Positions 34,874 through 43,620 of a stretch of 64,000 bases of DNA are shown here, piece by piece. Origin of the DNA: Mesorhizobium sp. Root552. Its GTDB lineage: Bacteria > Pseudomonadota > Alphaproteobacteria > Rhizobiales > Rhizobiaceae. The notes under the pieces were generated by a model. It made no database searches and was not told where the DNA came from. It worked only from the letters and a program-made list of their open reading frames with translations. The position numbers and the translations under genes were made by a program. Each line of letters opens with the position of its first letter. The first letter of the stretch is position 1. Where the stretch lies: positions 1 through 64,000 of the forward strand of contig NZ_LMFV01000008.1 in assembly GCF_001427285.1 (NCBI RefSeq). Direction: 5' to 3'.

Positions 34874-35911
34874 GTGGCCTCGAACTATCCGCTTTCCTAC
34901 AAGCTGACCTGGCTGCCCCGGTTCCTGAAACCGTCGCTCGGGGGCGGGTCCGGCGCGTTCGCGCCGCCGGCGCAGGCACTGTTGCGGCCAATGCCGGCCA
35001 GCACGGTGCGGCTGGCATTTGTCGGCGATATTTCGGCCGTGGCGAACCGGGGTTTGCCTATCTTCGATCCGGTGCTTGCCGAGGTCCTGTCAGAGGCCGA
35101 CCTGATAGTCGGCAATTGCGAAAGCCCGGTTGTTCGGCGAGTGACGGCGAAGGTGGGGACGGGGCTGGGGTTGCGGCACGCGATGACGCGGAGCTTCCTT
35201 GAAGGAGCGCTCCAGGCTGCGGGCGTGGGGGCGCGCAAGCTTGTGCTGTCGCTGGCGAACAATCATGCGCTCGACCAAGGCGCTGACGGGTTCGATGAAA
35301 CGGTTGCGACGCTTGGAGAGATGGGTATAAGGCCGATCGGAACAGTGGCCAATGGAGCTTTGACCCGCATCAAGGCCGGACCTTTGACCGTGGGTTTCGC
35401 TGCGTTCACGCAATGGCGCAATGCCTCCCACGAGATGTTTGCCGGGCGGGTGATGATGGACCCGGACGGCTGGTTGAACGAGGGACGCGAGGGGATCGAC
35501 CTGCTGGTTGCGGTGCCTCATTGGGACCGGGAGTTCCGGCATTTCCCACAAGCCGAAACGCGTGAGACGGCCCGTCGGCTGGCCGCCCAAGGTGCAGGAC
35601 TGATTGCAGGCCACCATACGCATGTGGTGCAGCCGGTCGAGCGGATCGGGGATTCCGTCGCGGCCTACGGGCTGGGGGACTTTCTCGGCACGGTGTTTAC
35701 GCGGCAGCCCTGGCCGGGCCGGATCGGCGCAATCTTTATCGCGGATATCAGCACCGAATCCGAAACGCTGGGCAAGGCGGCCGCTTACCGGATACAATTC
35801 TTCTACCGGTTGCGTGAGGGTGCGCGCGAACGGCTGCTGCCGTTAGAGGCTCTTGCAGGGACGATGAAGAACCGGGTCGATGCGCGGCTGGCTGCGATCT
35901 TTCCGGCGTGA
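34874..35911 (+). CDS. CapA-family (poly-gamma-glutamate synthesis-like) metallophosphatase-fold protein
   Basis: A 345-residue PGA_cap protein of the calcineurin-like fold: FVGDISAVANRG, NCESPVV, SLANNHALDQG, then VPHWDREF and the GHHTHVVQPVE motif with metal-binding His residues. Bacillus CapA takes part in poly-gamma-glutamate export; in Gram-negative soil bacteria the role is unknown. The start is a GTG at 34874 with no clear ribosome site, and an internal ATG at 34991 would remove 39 residues of low-homology sequence. Confidence 0.85.
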   Translation: MASNYPLSYKLTWLPRFLKPSLGGGSGAFAPPAQALLRPMPASTVRLAFVGDISAVANRGLPIFDPVLAEVLSEADLIVGNCESPVVRRVTAKVGTGLGLRHAMTRSFLEGALQAAGVGARKLVLSLANNHALDQGADGFDETVATLGEMGIRPIGTVANGALTRIKAGPLTVGFAAFTQWRNASHEMFAGRVMMDPDGWLNEGREGIDLLVAVPHWDREFRHFPQAETRETARRLAAQGAGLIAGHHTHVVQPVERIGDSVAAYGLGDFLGTVFTRQPWPGRIGAIFIADISTESETLGKAAAYRIQFFYRLREGARERLLPLEALAGTMKNRVDARLAAIFPA

Positions 35912-35919
35912 GGCTGGGC

Positions 35920-36177
35920 TCAGCGGAAGCGCAGTTTCAGACCGACAATCGCTGCAATGAACAGGAACGAGACCGTGTTGGCGGCGATGACCGGCGTCGA
36001 GCCGATGGCAAGGCCGTAAACCACCCACAGGAAGACGCCGAAGGCCAAGGCCGCAGTGGTGGCCAGAGAGATGTCCTTAGCCTGCCGCTCGCGCAGAATT
36101 TTCAGGATCTGCGGAAGCCATGCAAAGGTCGTGATGACGGCGGCGACCGCGCCAATGATTTCGAATGAAGGATGCAA
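35920..36177 (-). CDS. SemiSWEET-family sugar transporter
   Basis: An 85-residue protein with three membrane helices and the PQ-loop motif FAWLPQIL in the first. SemiSWEETs dimerize to form a sugar uniporter. The tail ends GLKLRFR. It converges with the CapA-like gene. Confidence 0.9.
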   Translation of the reverse strand: MHPSFEIIGAVAAVITTFAWLPQILKILRERQAKDISLATTAALAFGVFLWVVYGLAIGSTPVIAANTVSFLFIAAIVGLKLRFR

Positions 36178-36603
36178 GGTGGTAGCTTTCGGAAAGGAGC
36201 CGGATTGCTAGCCTGATATGCCAGATTTGGCGTTTGTTTGGAAGCTTGGCCGCCCTGTTGGACCAACGAAACAAAATGTGTTGCGGAAAAACATCCGGGA
36301 CCGATTTCGTGATCGAAGGAAGCGGCAAATGCGGCCCCGGTGTGGTTGTCACAAACCCTTGCCATGAATGGCGCAAGCGACTCGTTTTGGTGGGTTTGCG
36401 GCTGTCACAATTTGGCGTTCGTCAGGGCCGAAGCGGGAGAGCCGTTGGCAATGTGTCGGAAATAAGTTCCTGAATCCATTTGGAAAAGTCACCCTTCGTG
36501 ATTTGAACGGGAGGCTGCCTGGGCCTAGGTCTGGTGGCGTTCCCGGCAACGGCGAAAGCAAGCTGGCCGGGAGGACGAAACCGCTCAAAACGGAGTACGA
36601 TCC
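36178..36603. other. Gene-free region upstream of DUF1344 gene
   Basis: These 426 bp show no credible gene. Features seen are an inverted caaaccc/gggtttg pair (36352-36358 and 36392-36398) and two tgtcacaa strings around 36346 and 36403. A small RNA cannot be excluded but I see no terminator. Confidence 0.4.
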
Positions 36604-36846
36604 ATGAAGAAGACCCTTGCTACCGCCGGCGCCCTGCTTGCATTCCTCAGCACCGCCTATGCGGCGACAGTGGAAGGCACCATCCAATCGGTCGACCCGC
36701 AGACCAAGTCGATTACGCTTGACGATGGCAAGATCTACCAGCTTCCAGCCGAAGCATCTGTCGATCAACTGGCGGTCGGGGCCAAGGTTGTCGTCACCGT
36801 GGACGACACCACCGGCACGGTGACATCGATCCAGAACGCTTCGTAG
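36604..36846 (+). CDS. DUF1344 secreted protein
   Basis: An 80-residue protein with a signal peptide (MKKTLATAGALLAFLSTAYA) and one small beta domain, TVEGTIQSVDPQTKSITLDDG followed by YQLPAEA. This family is common in Rhizobiales; a periplasmic role is likely but unknown. Site cggagtacgatcc precedes the ATG. Confidence 0.92.
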   Translation: MKKTLATAGALLAFLSTAYAATVEGTIQSVDPQTKSITLDDGKIYQLPAEASVDQLAVGAKVVVTVDDTTGTVTSIQNAS

Positions 36847-36875
36847 CGCCTAAGTAGAATACGCGTAGAGTTTCC

Positions 36876-36902
36876 GGCCGGTCCCGATGGGGCCGGCCTT
36901 TC
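36876..36902 (+). terminator. Intrinsic terminator after DUF1344
   Basis: ggccgg-t-ccc / ggg-ccggcc hairpin with one bulged base, followed by ctttctatt. Confidence 0.75.
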
Positions 36903-36982
36903 TATTTGCCAACTTAAAAACCGGATTCCACTTTCCGGGCCAATGCTTTATTCCGTAAGCCAAGAGGCATTGCGGGGGAGGC

Positions 36983-37927
36983 ATGCGCTTGAAGGTGGGT
37001 GTCATCCTTAATCCGGTGGCGGGAGGCGGCAAGCTCAAGCAAGACTGGCCGCGGGTGGCGGCGCTGCTGAAGACGCATTTCGGCGAGTTCGACCTGCGGG
37101 AGACGCTTGCCGAAGGCGATGCGGAGCGGCTTGCGATCGATCTTGCGGCGCAAGGCTGCGATCTGGTGATCGCGGCAGGAGGCGACGGCACCGCAAGCGA
37201 GGTGGCCGACGGTCTGTTGCAGGCGTTCGACGAAACCCGCCGCGTAACGGAACTGGCGCTGCTGCCCTGCGGCACGGGAATAGATTTCGCGCGTGGGCTC
37301 GGCCTGCCGAAGAGGCTCGATGTGCTGCTGAAGCAGATTGCCGGGGCCAAGGGCCGCAAGGTCGATGCCGGGCGCATCACCTATGTCGACGACCACGGCA
37401 AGCTGGCCAGCCGGCATTTCATCAACATTGCCAGCCTTGGTCTTTCGGGCGTGACCGACCGCGCGGTGAACGCCGACAAGCGCAAGGGGCGCGTCTCGGC
37501 CAAGGCGCTGTTTTACTGGCGCACGGTGGCGGAATTCGTGCGCTACCGGTTCCAGCGGGTGCGCATAACGGTGGATGACGGCAAGCCGGTGGAGGCAAGC
37601 ATCGCGCTGGTGGCGGTCGCCAATGGCCGCTTCTTCGGCGGCGGCATGATGATTGCGCCGGATGCCGACTTGCACGACGGGCAGTTCGAAATCGTGATCC
37701 TGAAAGCGGCGAGCAAGCTGCAACTGATCTGGGACCTGCGGCTGGTCTATGGCGGCAGGCACCGCAACCATCCGGCGATCACCATGCTGCGCGGCCGCAA
37801 GGTGCTGGTGGAGCCGGTGGGCAGCGCTTCCGTCAACGGCGCGCTGGTGGATATAGACGGGGAGTCGCCGGGGCGCATTCCGGCGACGTTCGAGATGCTG
37901 CCGGGGGCGCTGACATTGCGGTATTGA
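36983..37927 (+). CDS. YegS/BmrU-type lipid (diacylglycerol) kinase
   Basis: A 314-residue DAGK-catalytic domain protein. Motifs: ILNPVAGGGK at the start, AAGGDGTASEVADGL (GGDGT nucleotide site) and LPCGTGIDFARGLGLP. The C-terminal beta domain begins near VDAGRITYVDD and ends IPATFEMLPGALTLRY. It phosphorylates a lipid such as diacylglycerol or phosphatidylglycerol. A strong gggggaggc site lies before the ATG. Confidence 0.9.
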   Translation: MRLKVGVILNPVAGGGKLKQDWPRVAALLKTHFGEFDLRETLAEGDAERLAIDLAAQGCDLVIAAGGDGTASEVADGLLQAFDETRRVTELALLPCGTGIDFARGLGLPKRLDVLLKQIAGAKGRKVDAGRITYVDDHGKLASRHFINIASLGLSGVTDRAVNADKRKGRVSAKALFYWRTVAEFVRYRFQRVRITVDDGKPVEASIALVAVANGRFFGGGMMIAPDADLHDGQFEIVILKAASKLQLIWDLRLVYGGRHRNHPAITMLRGRKVLVEPVGSASVNGALVDIDGESPGRIPATFEMLPGALTLRY

Positions 37928-38011
37928 GCGCTTCAGGAACTGATTCAAGCGCTTGCTGGATTGATTCCGACGGGATGCGTAAGTGATTGATTTTGCTGGG
38001 TGTGATAGGGG

Positions 38012-38935
38012 TCAGGCTTCCAGCCGGGCCGGGAAGCCGGGCGCACGAAGCTCCTTGCCGACGGCATCTTCCAGCAGCTTGACGATCTGGGTCGACCAGG
38101 CGCCGCCGCCATAACTTTCCTTGCCTTTTTCGAAGATCGAGTTGACCCGCTGGGCGAGGTCGAGCGGCACGCCTGCCTCGTTGGCCATGCGCATGGCGAA
38201 GCCGAGGTCCTTGAGCGCGAGGTCCATGGTGAAGCCGATGTCGTAGGAGCCGTTCAGCACGAGTTGGCTCTCGGTCTCGTGGACGAAGGAATTGCCTGAG
38301 GACGCGACGATGGCGTGGTAGGCCTGCGCGAGGTCGAGCCCGCCGGTCTTGGCCAGCATCAGCGCCTCGCCGGCGGCGACGAGATGGATGAAGGCCAGCA
38401 TGTTGGTGATGACCTTGATGATCGCTCCCGACCCGACCGGCCCCATGTGGAAGGAGCGGGCGCACATCGCTTCGATTGCCTTGCGATGGTGTTCGTAGAG
38501 GGCGAGGTCGCCACCGACCAGTGCGGTAACCTGGCCGGATGCCGCCAGATGCACGCCGCCGGTGACCGGGCATTCAAGCGTCTGGATGCCGCGCGCTGCG
38601 GCAAGTGCGGCGAGATGGATGATTTCGTCGCGGCCGTTGGTGGACATCTCGATCCACGTGCCGCCTTCGGGCAAGCCCTCCAGCAGGCCGCCGGGGCCGG
38701 TGAGGACGGCTTCGCTGATGTTGGGCGAGGGCAGGCAGGTGATGGCATTGCCGGCCTTGGCTGCTGCGACGGCGGGGCTTACCGCAGGCTTGGCGCCAAG
38801 CGCCATGAGCTTTTCGACGGCGGCCGGCGAGGGATCATAGACGACAAGCGAAAAGCCGTTGCGCAGGAGGCTGGCAGCCAGGTTGCTGCCGAGATTGCCG
38901 AGACCGATGAAAGCGTATTTGTGCCGCGCGCTCAT
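38012..38935 (-). CDS. NAD(P)-dependent beta-hydroxyacid dehydrogenase (HIBADH family)
   Basis: A 307-residue enzyme with an N-terminal Rossmann domain (FIGLGNLGSNLAASLL), the substrate motif ECPVTGGVHLAASGQV, the catalytic Lys region GSGAIIKVITNML, and a helical dimerization domain. It belongs to the 3-hydroxyisobutyrate/tartronate semialdehyde reductase group. Its start overlaps the stop of the enolase-superfamily gene (ATGA), making it the third gene of a coupled catabolic operon. Confidence 0.88.
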   Translation of the reverse strand: MSARHKYAFIGLGNLGSNLAASLLRNGFSLVVYDPSPAAVEKLMALGAKPAVSPAVAAAKAGNAITCLPSPNISEAVLTGPGGLLEGLPEGGTWIEMSTNGRDEIIHLAALAAARGIQTLECPVTGGVHLAASGQVTALVGGDLALYEHHRKAIEAMCARSFHMGPVGSGAIIKVITNMLAFIHLVAAGEALMLAKTGGLDLAQAYHAIVASSGNSFVHETESQLVLNGSYDIGFTMDLALKDLGFAMRMANEAGVPLDLAQRVNSIFEKGKESYGGGAWSTQIVKLLEDAVGKELRAPGFPARLEA

Positions 38936-40143
38936 GGAAACAAGGGATCCTGGGTCATCTGCAGATGCAAATCCTTGCCGGTGTAAGGATGCGCCTCGCA
39001 GACGGCTTCGTCCAGTTCCACGCCGATGCCGGGCTCTTTTGACGGAATAACGTTGCCGTCCTGCCACTCGATCTTTTTCTTCAGGAGCGTGGCGTGGAAG
39101 CCGTCCCACTGCTTGAGCGATTCCAGGATGAGGAAATTGGGCAAGGTGACGGCAAGCTGGATGTTGGCAGCGCCGACGATCGGGCCGCAATAGCAGTGGG
39201 GGGCGACCTGGATGTGGTAGGCCTCGGCCATCGACGCGATCTTCTTGGTCTCGAGGATGCCGCCGGAGCGGCCGAGATCGGGCTGGAGGATGGAGGCGGC
39301 GCGGTTTTCGATGACGCGGGCGAACTCGAACTTGGTGGTCAGCCGCTCGCCGGTGGCAATGGGGATTCTCGTGCCGCGCGCCACTTCGGCCATCACTTCC
39401 GGCATGTCCGGCGGCACCGGCTCCTCGAACCAGAGCGGATCGTAGGGCTCGATGGCCGCGGCCATGCGCAGCGCGCCCGAGGCGGTGAACTGTCCGTGGG
39501 TGCCGAACAGGATGTCGGCCTTGGTGCCGACTGCCTCGCGGATGGCTTTCAGCATGCGGGCCGAGAGGTCGATGTCGTGAAGGCGCGGCTGGTGGCCGTC
39601 GAAGGCGGTGTAGGGGCCGGCGGGGTCGAGCTTGACGGCGTTGAAGCCCTGCTCGACGTAGAGCGCGGCGCATTCGGCGGCGAGGTCGGGGTCGTTGTAG
39701 ACGTTCCTGCCGTGCGCATCCTCGGAATGGACCGAGCCGGTGTGGGGATAGAGATAGGTGTAGGAGCGCAGTTTCTCGTGCACCTGACCGCCGAGCAGCT
39801 TGTAGACCGGCTTGCCAGCTTCCTTGCCGATGATATCCCAGCAGGCGATTTCGAGCGCGGAGAAGCAACCCATGCCGGAGACGTCGGGGCGTTGGGTGAA
39901 GCCGGACGAGTAGCAGCGGCGGAAGAAGCTCTCGATGTCGTGCGGGTCGCGGCCCACAAGGTAGCGCTCGGCCATGTCCTCGATCATGCGCGCCGTGACA
40001 TGGGCGGAGAACGTGGCGTTGTAGGCCTCGCCATAGCCGACGACGCCGCCGTCGGTGGTGAGCTTGACGAAGATGAAATATTTGCCGCCGATGCCCGGCG
40101 GCGGATTGCCGACCACGAAGGTTTTGACGTCGGTGATTTTCAT
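38932..40143 (-). CDS. Mandelate racemase/muconate lactonizing enzyme family dehydratase
   Basis: A 403-residue enolase-superfamily enzyme. N-terminal lid KITDVKTFVVGNPP; barrel with FNAVKLDP on the second strand, then LFGTHGQFT, FEEPVPPD (Glu metal ligand), IATGERLT (Glu ligand), QPDLGRSGG and APHCYCGP. The GTHGQF and His-rich layout recalls the galactonate/galactarate dehydratase branch that acts on acid sugars. It overlaps its neighbours by four bases on both sides. The exact substrate is not known. Confidence 0.88.
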   Translation of the reverse strand: MKITDVKTFVVGNPPPGIGGKYFIFVKLTTDGGVVGYGEAYNATFSAHVTARMIEDMAERYLVGRDPHDIESFFRRCYSSGFTQRPDVSGMGCFSALEIACWDIIGKEAGKPVYKLLGGQVHEKLRSYTYLYPHTGSVHSEDAHGRNVYNDPDLAAECAALYVEQGFNAVKLDPAGPYTAFDGHQPRLHDIDLSARMLKAIREAVGTKADILFGTHGQFTASGALRMAAAIEPYDPLWFEEPVPPDMPEVMAEVARGTRIPIATGERLTTKFEFARVIENRAASILQPDLGRSGGILETKKIASMAEAYHIQVAPHCYCGPIVGAANIQLAVTLPNFLILESLKQWDGFHATLLKKKIEWQDGNVIPSKEPGIGVELDEAVCEAHPYTGKDLHLQMTQDPLFP

Positions 40144-41756
40144 CGATTGTCCTCCAGAACCATGAGCGCGCCTTTCCAGCCGGTCATGATCGATGCGGCG
40201 TTGGTGTTGCCGGTGACGTTGTCGGGAAAGATCGAGGCGTCGATGACGCGCAGGCCCGACAGGCCGTGGACCCGCAGGCGCGGATCGACGACGGCGCGCG
40301 CGGGATCGGGTCCCATGCGGCAGGTGGATACGGGATGGTAGACGGTGCCAGAACGCTTCCTGAAATCCTGAATCAGGTCGGCGTCGGAAGTGATTGACGC
40401 ACCTGGCAAAACCTCTTCCTCCACGATCTCGGCAATGGCCGGCATGGAAGCCAGCTTGCGCAGGAATTTCACCGCGTCCAGCATCTCCGAAACATCCTCG
40501 TTGGTCGAGAAGGCATTGGGCATGATCTTCGGATAGTCGAGCGGATTGGCCGAGCGGATCATGATCTGGCCACGGCTGGAGGGCCGGCAATTGGAAAGGC
40601 CGATGGAGAATCCGGGCCAAGGATCGGGCGACAGGATGGGGCGTTCGCCGCTTTTGGGGATGACGGTGGAGAAGGCCTGGAAATAAAGCTGCATGTTGAC
40701 CCGGCGCTGGCCGGGATCGGTGTGGAAGAAGCCGCCGCCCTGGTTCATCGACATCGACAGCGGACCGGTGCGCAACAACAGGTACTGCATGCCGACCAGC
40801 GCCTTGCCCCACCACGGGCGCAGGATCTGGTTCAGCGTCGGCAACCGGCCTTTCCAGGTGTAATTGATGCCCTGATGGTCTTGCAGATTGCGGCCGATAT
40901 TTTCCGAGGCATGGGTGACATGAATGCCGAGGCCTGCAAGCAGTGCGGCGGGGCCGACGCCCGACAGTTGCAGCAGTTGCGGCGTGTTGATCGAGCCGCC
41001 GCTGAGGATGACCTCGCGACCGGCGCGCACGGTCTTGCGCTCGCCGTCCTGCATGTATTCGACGCCGATGGCGCGCTTGCCCTCGAACAGGATGCGGGTG
41101 GCCAGTGCGTTCATTTCGACGCGGACGTTGGCGCGTTTCATTGCCGGGCGCAGGAAGGCGCGGGCGGCTGACATGCGCCGGCCGTTTTTCGTGGTGATCT
41201 GGTAGACGCCGACGCCTTCCTGTGAAGCGCCGTTGAAATCCTGATTGAGCGCAAGCCCTGCCTGCTGGCCAGCCTTCAGGAAGCGATCGGTGAGCGGATG
41301 GACCTTGCGGCGGTTGTCGGTGACGTGGATCGGGCCGCCCTTGGCGCGCCATGCATCGGCGCCAGCTTCATTGTCCTCGATTGCCTTGAAGATCGGCAGG
41401 AGGTCATGGAAACTCCAACCTGTATTGCCGGCCTCGGCCCATGCGTCGAAATCCTCGCGCGCACCCCTGATCCAGACCATGGCGTTGATGGAGCTGGAGC
41501 CGCCGAGCAGCTTGCCGCGCGGCCAATGGTCGGCGTTGCCGGCAAGTCCGGGATCGGGCTCGGTCTTGTAGTTCCAATTGACGGCGGGGTCGAAGAAGGT
41601 CTTGCCGTAGCCAAGCGGCATCTGGACATAGAAGCGGCGGTCGGTGCCGCCGGCTTCCAGAACGAGGACTGAAAAGCGGCCGCTTTCCGACAGTTTTTCC
41701 GCCACGACCGAACCGGCAGAGCCGGAGCCGACAACGATGAAGTCATAAGTGGTCAT
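40140..41756 (-). CDS. GMC-family FAD oxidoreductase
   Basis: A 538-residue glucose-methanol-choline oxidoreductase. FAD site: FIVVGSGSAGSVVAEKL; then the GMC signatures LGGSSSINAMVWIRG and GGSINTPQLLQLSGVG. The C-terminus contains VYHPVSTCRMG and VIDASIFP, including the active-site His region GNTNAASIMTGWKGA. It oxidizes an alcohol or sugar alcohol. It heads the operon with a sugar-acid dehydratase and a beta-hydroxyacid dehydrogenase, suggesting polyol or sugar catabolism; no transporter adjoins. Confidence 0.9.
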   Translation of the reverse strand: MTTYDFIVVGSGSAGSVVAEKLSESGRFSVLVLEAGGTDRRFYVQMPLGYGKTFFDPAVNWNYKTEPDPGLAGNADHWPRGKLLGGSSSINAMVWIRGAREDFDAWAEAGNTGWSFHDLLPIFKAIEDNEAGADAWRAKGGPIHVTDNRRKVHPLTDRFLKAGQQAGLALNQDFNGASQEGVGVYQITTKNGRRMSAARAFLRPAMKRANVRVEMNALATRILFEGKRAIGVEYMQDGERKTVRAGREVILSGGSINTPQLLQLSGVGPAALLAGLGIHVTHASENIGRNLQDHQGINYTWKGRLPTLNQILRPWWGKALVGMQYLLLRTGPLSMSMNQGGGFFHTDPGQRRVNMQLYFQAFSTVIPKSGERPILSPDPWPGFSIGLSNCRPSSRGQIMIRSANPLDYPKIMPNAFSTNEDVSEMLDAVKFLRKLASMPAIAEIVEEEVLPGASITSDADLIQDFRKRSGTVYHPVSTCRMGPDPARAVVDPRLRVHGLSGLRVIDASIFPDNVTGNTNAASIMTGWKGALMVLEDNR

Positions 41757-41924
41757 GATGGGTGAAGCGGCTCCGGAAATTTCGCCGATACCCTAGACTG
41801 GTAGGACGCTGGCCGTCATCGGGCCTTCCGTCATGGCTTATGAAAAAAGCGACCGCCAACTGCGTTGACGCACCATGCGAGCGGCATTACGGACGGATGG
41901 CAAGTCAGACGAGAAGGTTGCGGC

Positions 41925-42317
41925 ATGGTGCATTATTCAAACGGCGAACCGCGTGGCGAACTGACGTTGCGCACGCTTGCCATGCCCGCTGACGCCAATG
42001 CCGCCGGTGACATATTCGGCGGCTGGGTGATGGCGCAGATGGATCTTGCCTGTGGTATCCGCGCAGCCGAGCGGGCGCGTGGACGCGTCGTGACCGCGGC
42101 GGTCAACGAGATGGCTTTCGCCAAGGCGATGAAAGTCGGCGATACGCTGTGCATCTACACCCATGTCGAGCGCGTCGGGCGCACGTCGATCACGCTGAAG
42201 GTCGAGGCCTGGGCCCAGCGCTACCTGTCCGATCTGATGGAAAAGGTTACCTACGCCGATTTCGTCATGGTGGCGCTGGATGGCGAGGGCAAACCCAAGC
42301 CCGTCCCGGCCGAGTAG
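41925..42317 (+). CDS. Acyl-CoA thioesterase (YciA/hot-dog family)
   Basis: A 130-residue hot-dog thioesterase. Catalytic segment: DANAAGDIFGGWVMAQMDLACG, with the expected Asn/Asp at the start, and then AVNEMAFAKAMKVGD. YciA-type enzymes hydrolyse a range of acyl-CoAs. I placed the start at the ATG at 41925, preceded by gagaaggttg, because an upstream extension lacks conserved character. Confidence 0.9.
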   Translation: MVHYSNGEPRGELTLRTLAMPADANAAGDIFGGWVMAQMDLACGIRAAERARGRVVTAAVNEMAFAKAMKVGDTLCIYTHVERVGRTSITLKVEAWAQRYLSDLMEKVTYADFVMVALDGEGKPKPVPAE

Positions 42318-42351
42318 AATTCAGGTGATGGCGGCTTGCGCCGTTGGCCTT

Positions 42352-42762
42352 TCAGCTCGTTGCAGTGCTGTCGAATTGCGCACGGGCGCTGGTGATGCGG
42401 CCTGTATTGGCGCGCGCCCAATCGCTTAGTGCGGTTACGGGGACGAGCAGTTCGCGGCCAAGATCGGTCAATTCATAATCGACGCGCGGCGGGATGGTCG
42501 GAAAGACGGTGCGGGTGACGAAGCCGTCACGCTCCAGGCTGCGCAGCGTCGTCGTCAACATCTTCTGTGAAATGCCGCCGACGGCATGACGCAGTTCGTT
42601 GAATCGCATCGGACCGTTGCCCAGCGTCGAGACCACCAGGACAGTCCATTTATCTCCCACCCGTTGCAGGATGGCGCTGATGGCGCGGCAATCCTCGGTG
42701 TGGTGCAAGTGCCTCGGTTTCAAAAAAGTGCCTCCTTGCGGAACTGGATGACAGTCACTCAT
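42352..42762 (-). CDS. HxlR-family transcriptional regulator
   Basis: A 136-residue winged-helix regulator with the HxlR pattern DCRAISAILQRVGDKWTVLVV, then NELRHAVGGISQKMLTTTLRSL and RVDYELTDLGREL. The Cys in DCRAI is conserved in several redox- or electrophile-sensing HxlR members. It is divergent from an FMN reductase, with an ggtat/atacc palindrome in the gap, suggesting that it controls that gene in answer to quinones or aldehydes. Confidence 0.9.
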   Translation of the reverse strand: MSDCHPVPQGGTFLKPRHLHHTEDCRAISAILQRVGDKWTVLVVSTLGNGPMRFNELRHAVGGISQKMLTTTLRSLERDGFVTRTVFPTIPPRVDYELTDLGRELLVPVTALSDWARANTGRITSARAQFDSTATS

Positions 42763-42770
42763 ATAGTGCA

Positions 42771-42787
42771 GGTATCCAATTTATACC
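42771..42787. promoter_or_regulatory. Palindrome in HxlR / FMN reductase gap
   Basis: ggtat (42771-42775) and atacc (42783-42787) form an inverted repeat with a seven-base spacer inside the 49-bp divergent gap, a probable HxlR operator that could control both genes. Confidence 0.6.
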
Positions 42788-42811
42788 ACATTCCCCACAG
42801 GAGAGACCACT

Positions 42812-43411
42812 ATGACGAAACCAAGGATTGGAGTCATCATCGGCTCGACGCGCGAGGGCCGGTTTGCCGAAACGCCGGCCCATTGGGTTGCCGAGATTGC
42901 CAAGGCGAGAGGCGACCTCGATATCGAGATCGTCGACCTGCGCGATTTTCCGCTGCCGTTCTTCGACGAGTTGTCATCCTCGCTCTATAGCCCGTCCAAG
43001 AGCGAAGTGGCGCAACGCTGGCAGAAGAAGGTTGCCGGCTTCGACGGCTTTATCATCACTGCGGCGGAATACAGCCGCGGCCCCGTCGCCGTGCTGAAGA
43101 ACGCGCTCGACTACGCCTATACGGAATGGAACCGCAAGCCTGTTGCCTTTGTGGGCTACGGCGGCGTCGGCGGCGCGCGTGCCGTCGAGCAGTTGCGCTT
43201 GAACGCAATCGAATTGCAGATGGCCCCGATCCGCAACGCGGTCCACATCACCTGGGGCGATTTCATCCAGATCAAGCAGCACGGCAAGAAGCTGGAAGAG
43301 TTCGAACACCTTAACCAGGCTGCGAATGCAACCGTTGAGGAGCTTGCCTGGTGGGCCAAGGTGCTGAAGACGGCTCGCTACAACGAGGCCGAGACGGCAC
43401 AGGCCGCCTGA
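42812..43411 (+). CDS. NADPH-dependent FMN reductase
   Basis: A 199-residue flavodoxin-like protein: RIGVIIGSTREGRFAE binds FMN phosphate, AAEYSRGPVAVLKNALDYAY is the typical loop, and VGYGGVGGARAVEQLRLN follows. Members reduce quinones, chromate or azo dyes. The ribosome site acaggagagaccact is strong. Divergent from HxlR, probably under its control. Confidence 0.92.
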   Translation: MTKPRIGVIIGSTREGRFAETPAHWVAEIAKARGDLDIEIVDLRDFPLPFFDELSSSLYSPSKSEVAQRWQKKVAGFDGFIITAAEYSRGPVAVLKNALDYAYTEWNRKPVAFVGYGGVGGARAVEQLRLNAIELQMAPIRNAVHITWGDFIQIKQHGKKLEEFEHLNQAANATVEELAWWAKVLKTARYNEAETAQAA

Positions 43412-43429
43412 GGACTTTCAGATGATAGT

Positions 43430-43545
43430 GGCCTGCAAACTGTCGCCTTTCTTCGCTGCCGGTGCTCATGTACCTCAAGTACATTGCGCTCCCGGCCTCG
43501 AAAGCCGGCGTTTTCGGCTCACCCTGACCTGAAATTTGAGCGTGC
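43430..43545. repeat. Intergenic palindromic repeat element
   Basis: The gap between convergent genes holds catgtac-ctcaa-gtacatt (arms atgtac/gtacat) flanked by ccggcc-type inverted runs (cccggcctcgaaagccggc). The gtacctcaag core recurs at about 50096. It resembles dispersed intergenic repeats of Rhizobiales. Confidence 0.5.
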
Positions 43546-43585
43546 CAAAATGCTCGAATAGACCAATTTCCTCCCAGGGAAACCG

Positions 43586-43610
43586 AAGGGCGGTGCAGGC
43601 ACCGCCCTTT
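43586..43610. terminator. Bidirectional terminator
   Basis: Exact 11-base arms aagggcggtgc and gcaccgccctt with a two-base loop, flanked by T/A, lie between the FMN reductase (+) and the CNNM gene (-). Confidence 0.88.
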
Positions 43611-43620
43611 CTTCGTCCGG

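Noticed and set aside
40144..41352. Upper part of the long frame containing the enolase-superfamily gene
   Set aside because: The genuine start is at 40143; beyond it the frame is antiphase to the GMC gene.
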